Shown in pieces: positions 5,361 to 6,089 of a stretch of 6,089 nt of DNA (within the stretch, counting starts at the first letter, position 1; each line of letters starts with the position of its first letter). This DNA comes from an uncultured Peptoniphilus sp. GTDB taxonomy: Bacteria > Bacillota > Clostridia > Tissierellales > Peptoniphilaceae. The stretch is taken from the NCBI RefSeq assembly GCF_943913915.1, contig NZ_CALUAA010000030.1, positions 1-6,089 of the forward strand, written 5' to 3'. The notes beneath the pieces are model-generated. The model had not been told where the DNA came from, ran no database searches, and was given only the letters and a program-made list of their open reading frames with translations. Both the position numbers and the translations under genes were made by a program.

Positions 5361-5382
5361 GGGCGAGCAAGCTCGCCCCTAC
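5361..5382 (-). repeat. REP hairpin A4
   Basis: A-type stem with the AA loop seen otherwise only in A1; minus-strand GTAG at 5379-5382. Its flanks also match A1 better than the other copies. Confidence 0.85.
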
Positions 5383-5473
5383 GAGTGCGGAAGGTGAGTT
5401 TTCACGATTATTTTCATTGCAAGATGTGAATTGGTTGCCCGACACAAAGCCAATCGTATCGTATGAGAGTAAT

Positions 5474-5496
5474 GTAGGGGCGTGCCCTGCACGCCC
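5474..5496 (+). repeat. REP hairpin B4
   Basis: GTAG then the B stem with the CCT loop, as in B1. A4-B4 and A1-B1 thus look like sister copies of one sub-type. Confidence 0.85.
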
Positions 5497-5590
5497 GAAT
5501 GGGGTGTGCGAAGTTAATGGAATGTTTGGTAATGTGTTTTTTGAGAATGGATTGTCGCGTGTCGGGCGTACATCGTCGCAGAGGTATGAC

Positions 5591-5612
5591 GGGCGAGCAG
5601 GCTCGCCCCTAC
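5591..5612 (-). repeat. REP hairpin A5
   Basis: A-type stem with loop AG; minus-strand GTAG at 5609-5612. The linker after it ends in the TATCAG/ACAATAT sequence otherwise seen only between B1 and C1. Confidence 0.85.
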
Positions 5613-5705
5613 GGGTGCGTATAGAATGGTTATGGCGGTAAGTTTTTGCGACGATATGGGAGATTATCAGCCTAACATACAATATCTGTATCGGGTGAAG
5701 ACCAT

Positions 5706-5746
5706 GTAGGGGCGGGCTGAAGCTCTAGCCCGAAATCTTTGATTTC
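5706..5746 (+). repeat. REP hairpin C3
   Basis: GTAG then a C-type two-step stem with one change (AGCTC for AGCCC) and the intact satellite hairpin. Seventeen bases of the tail present in C1 are missing here, so D3 follows sooner. Confidence 0.8.
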
Positions 5747-5765
5747 GTGGCAGGTCTCATGTCAA

Positions 5766-5811
5766 GAATCTCCAAGAAGCCGAGCGAAGCGACGGCTGAT
5801 TGGGTAGATTC
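5766..5811. repeat. 46-bp imperfect palindrome D3
   Basis: Identical in all 46 bases to D1, about 1.95 kb away on the other side of the transposase gene. Confidence 0.85.
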
Positions 5812-5920
5812 GACGGACGCACGCCCGAATGGGGTGTGAGAGGTTAATGGAATGTTTGGTAATGTGTTTTTTTCGAATGGATTGTCGTGTGTCGGGCAAA
5901 CATCGTCGCAGAGGTTTGAC

Positions 5921-5942
5921 GGGCGAGCAGGCTCGCCCCTAC
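5921..5942 (-). repeat. REP hairpin A6
   Basis: A-type stem with loop AG; minus-strand GTAG at 5939-5942. It is followed by the post-A linker in the A2/A3 version. Confidence 0.85.
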
Positions 5943-6036
5943 AGTGCATAAGGTAAGCATGTTACGGTGTTTATGTTGTAGCGATATGTAAGGTCATTCG
6001 CCCGACACGAAGTCCATTGCACCGGGTGAAGACCAT

Positions 6037-6089
6037 GTAGGGGCGGGCTGAAGCCCTAGCCCGAAATCTTTGATTTCGTGGCAGGTCTC
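6037..6089 (+). repeat. REP hairpin C4, cut by the window edge
   Basis: GTAG at 6037-6040, then the C1-type stem with AGCCC intact and the satellite hairpin ending at 6077. The tail runs off the window, so the array continues and a D palindrome may follow. Confidence 0.8.

Larger units (their letters stand above)
4561..6089. repeat. Right block of the REP-like repeat array, continuing past the window edge
   Basis: The order is linker fragment - B2 - A2 - B3 - A3 - C2 - D2 - A4 - B4 - A5 - C3 - D3 - A6 - C4 (cut). Between hairpins two repeated linkers of about 90-110 bp alternate: one after A (containing GCCCGACACGAAGTCCATTG, as at 4856-4875) and one before A (containing GGATTGTCGTGTGTCGGGC, as at 5319-5337). 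A copies lie 230-347 bp apart, so units of varying make-up recur, not a strict tandem. No real gene was found over these 1.5 kb. Confidence 0.88.

Noticed and set aside
4395..5949. Several minus-strand open frames of 74-219 codons with repeated RRGEPARP and HTPFGRAG peptides
   Set aside because: These peptides are translations of the A and B/C hairpins and linkers; the frames have no usable ribosome sites or family resemblance and follow the repeat pattern. They are false genes of a kind often mis-annotated.
3512..6089. CRISPR array
   Set aside because: Repeats are 22-46 bp palindromes of several classes in both orientations with repeated, not unique, spacers of irregular length, and no cas genes are present.

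Overview
The window looks like part of a chromosome of a Firmicute of moderate GC, probably a clostridial or related anaerobic lineage. The evidence is strong AGGAGG-type ribosome binding sites, sigma-A-like promoters with a perfect TATAAT, compact U-tailed terminators, and small gene families (DUF1659, DUF2922, YvrJ) known mainly from Bacilli, Clostridia and Negativicutes. I cannot name a genus. Assignments come from reading motifs; no database search was possible.

Right to left, positions 3170 to 1 carry a run of minus-strand genes. A first operon encodes a DUF1659 protein, a DUF2922 protein and a 50-residue single-pass membrane protein of the YvrJ type, closed by a terminator at 2551-2576. 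A second operon encodes a small sigma-70-family factor of about 180 residues and an overlapping zinc N-acetylmuramoyl-L-alanine amidase without a signal peptide, closed by a terminator at 1435-1462. Its promoter is overlaid by a near-consensus Gram-positive LexA (SOS) box at 2527-2540. The last minus-strand gene, with its own extended -10 promoter, is a nearly complete 23S rRNA m5U methyltransferase (RlmD/RlmCD type) running off the left edge.

Positions 3234-6089 contain one gene: a plus-strand REP-associated tyrosine transposase (RAYT, 4030-4512) with its own terminator. It sits inside a dense array of structured repeats (3512-3890 and 4561 to the right edge). I count 14 GTAG-footed hairpins of one REP family: six (class A) on the minus strand and eight (classes B and C) on the plus strand, plus three copies of a separate 46-bp imperfect palindrome (class D). 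Linkers of about 100 bp between hairpins are themselves repeated. Several open frames across this array are artefacts of the repeats.

The two most interesting units are the DNA-damage-linked sigma/amidase/small-membrane-protein cluster, whose layout recalls the UV-inducible uviAB bacteriocin-release genes of Clostridium perfringens, and the RAYT with its two-orientation, covarying REP family. How the two minus-strand operons cooperate is inference: LexA cleavage would induce the sigma factor and the cytoplasmic amidase, and the sigma factor might then switch on the DUF1659-DUF2922-YvrJ operon.
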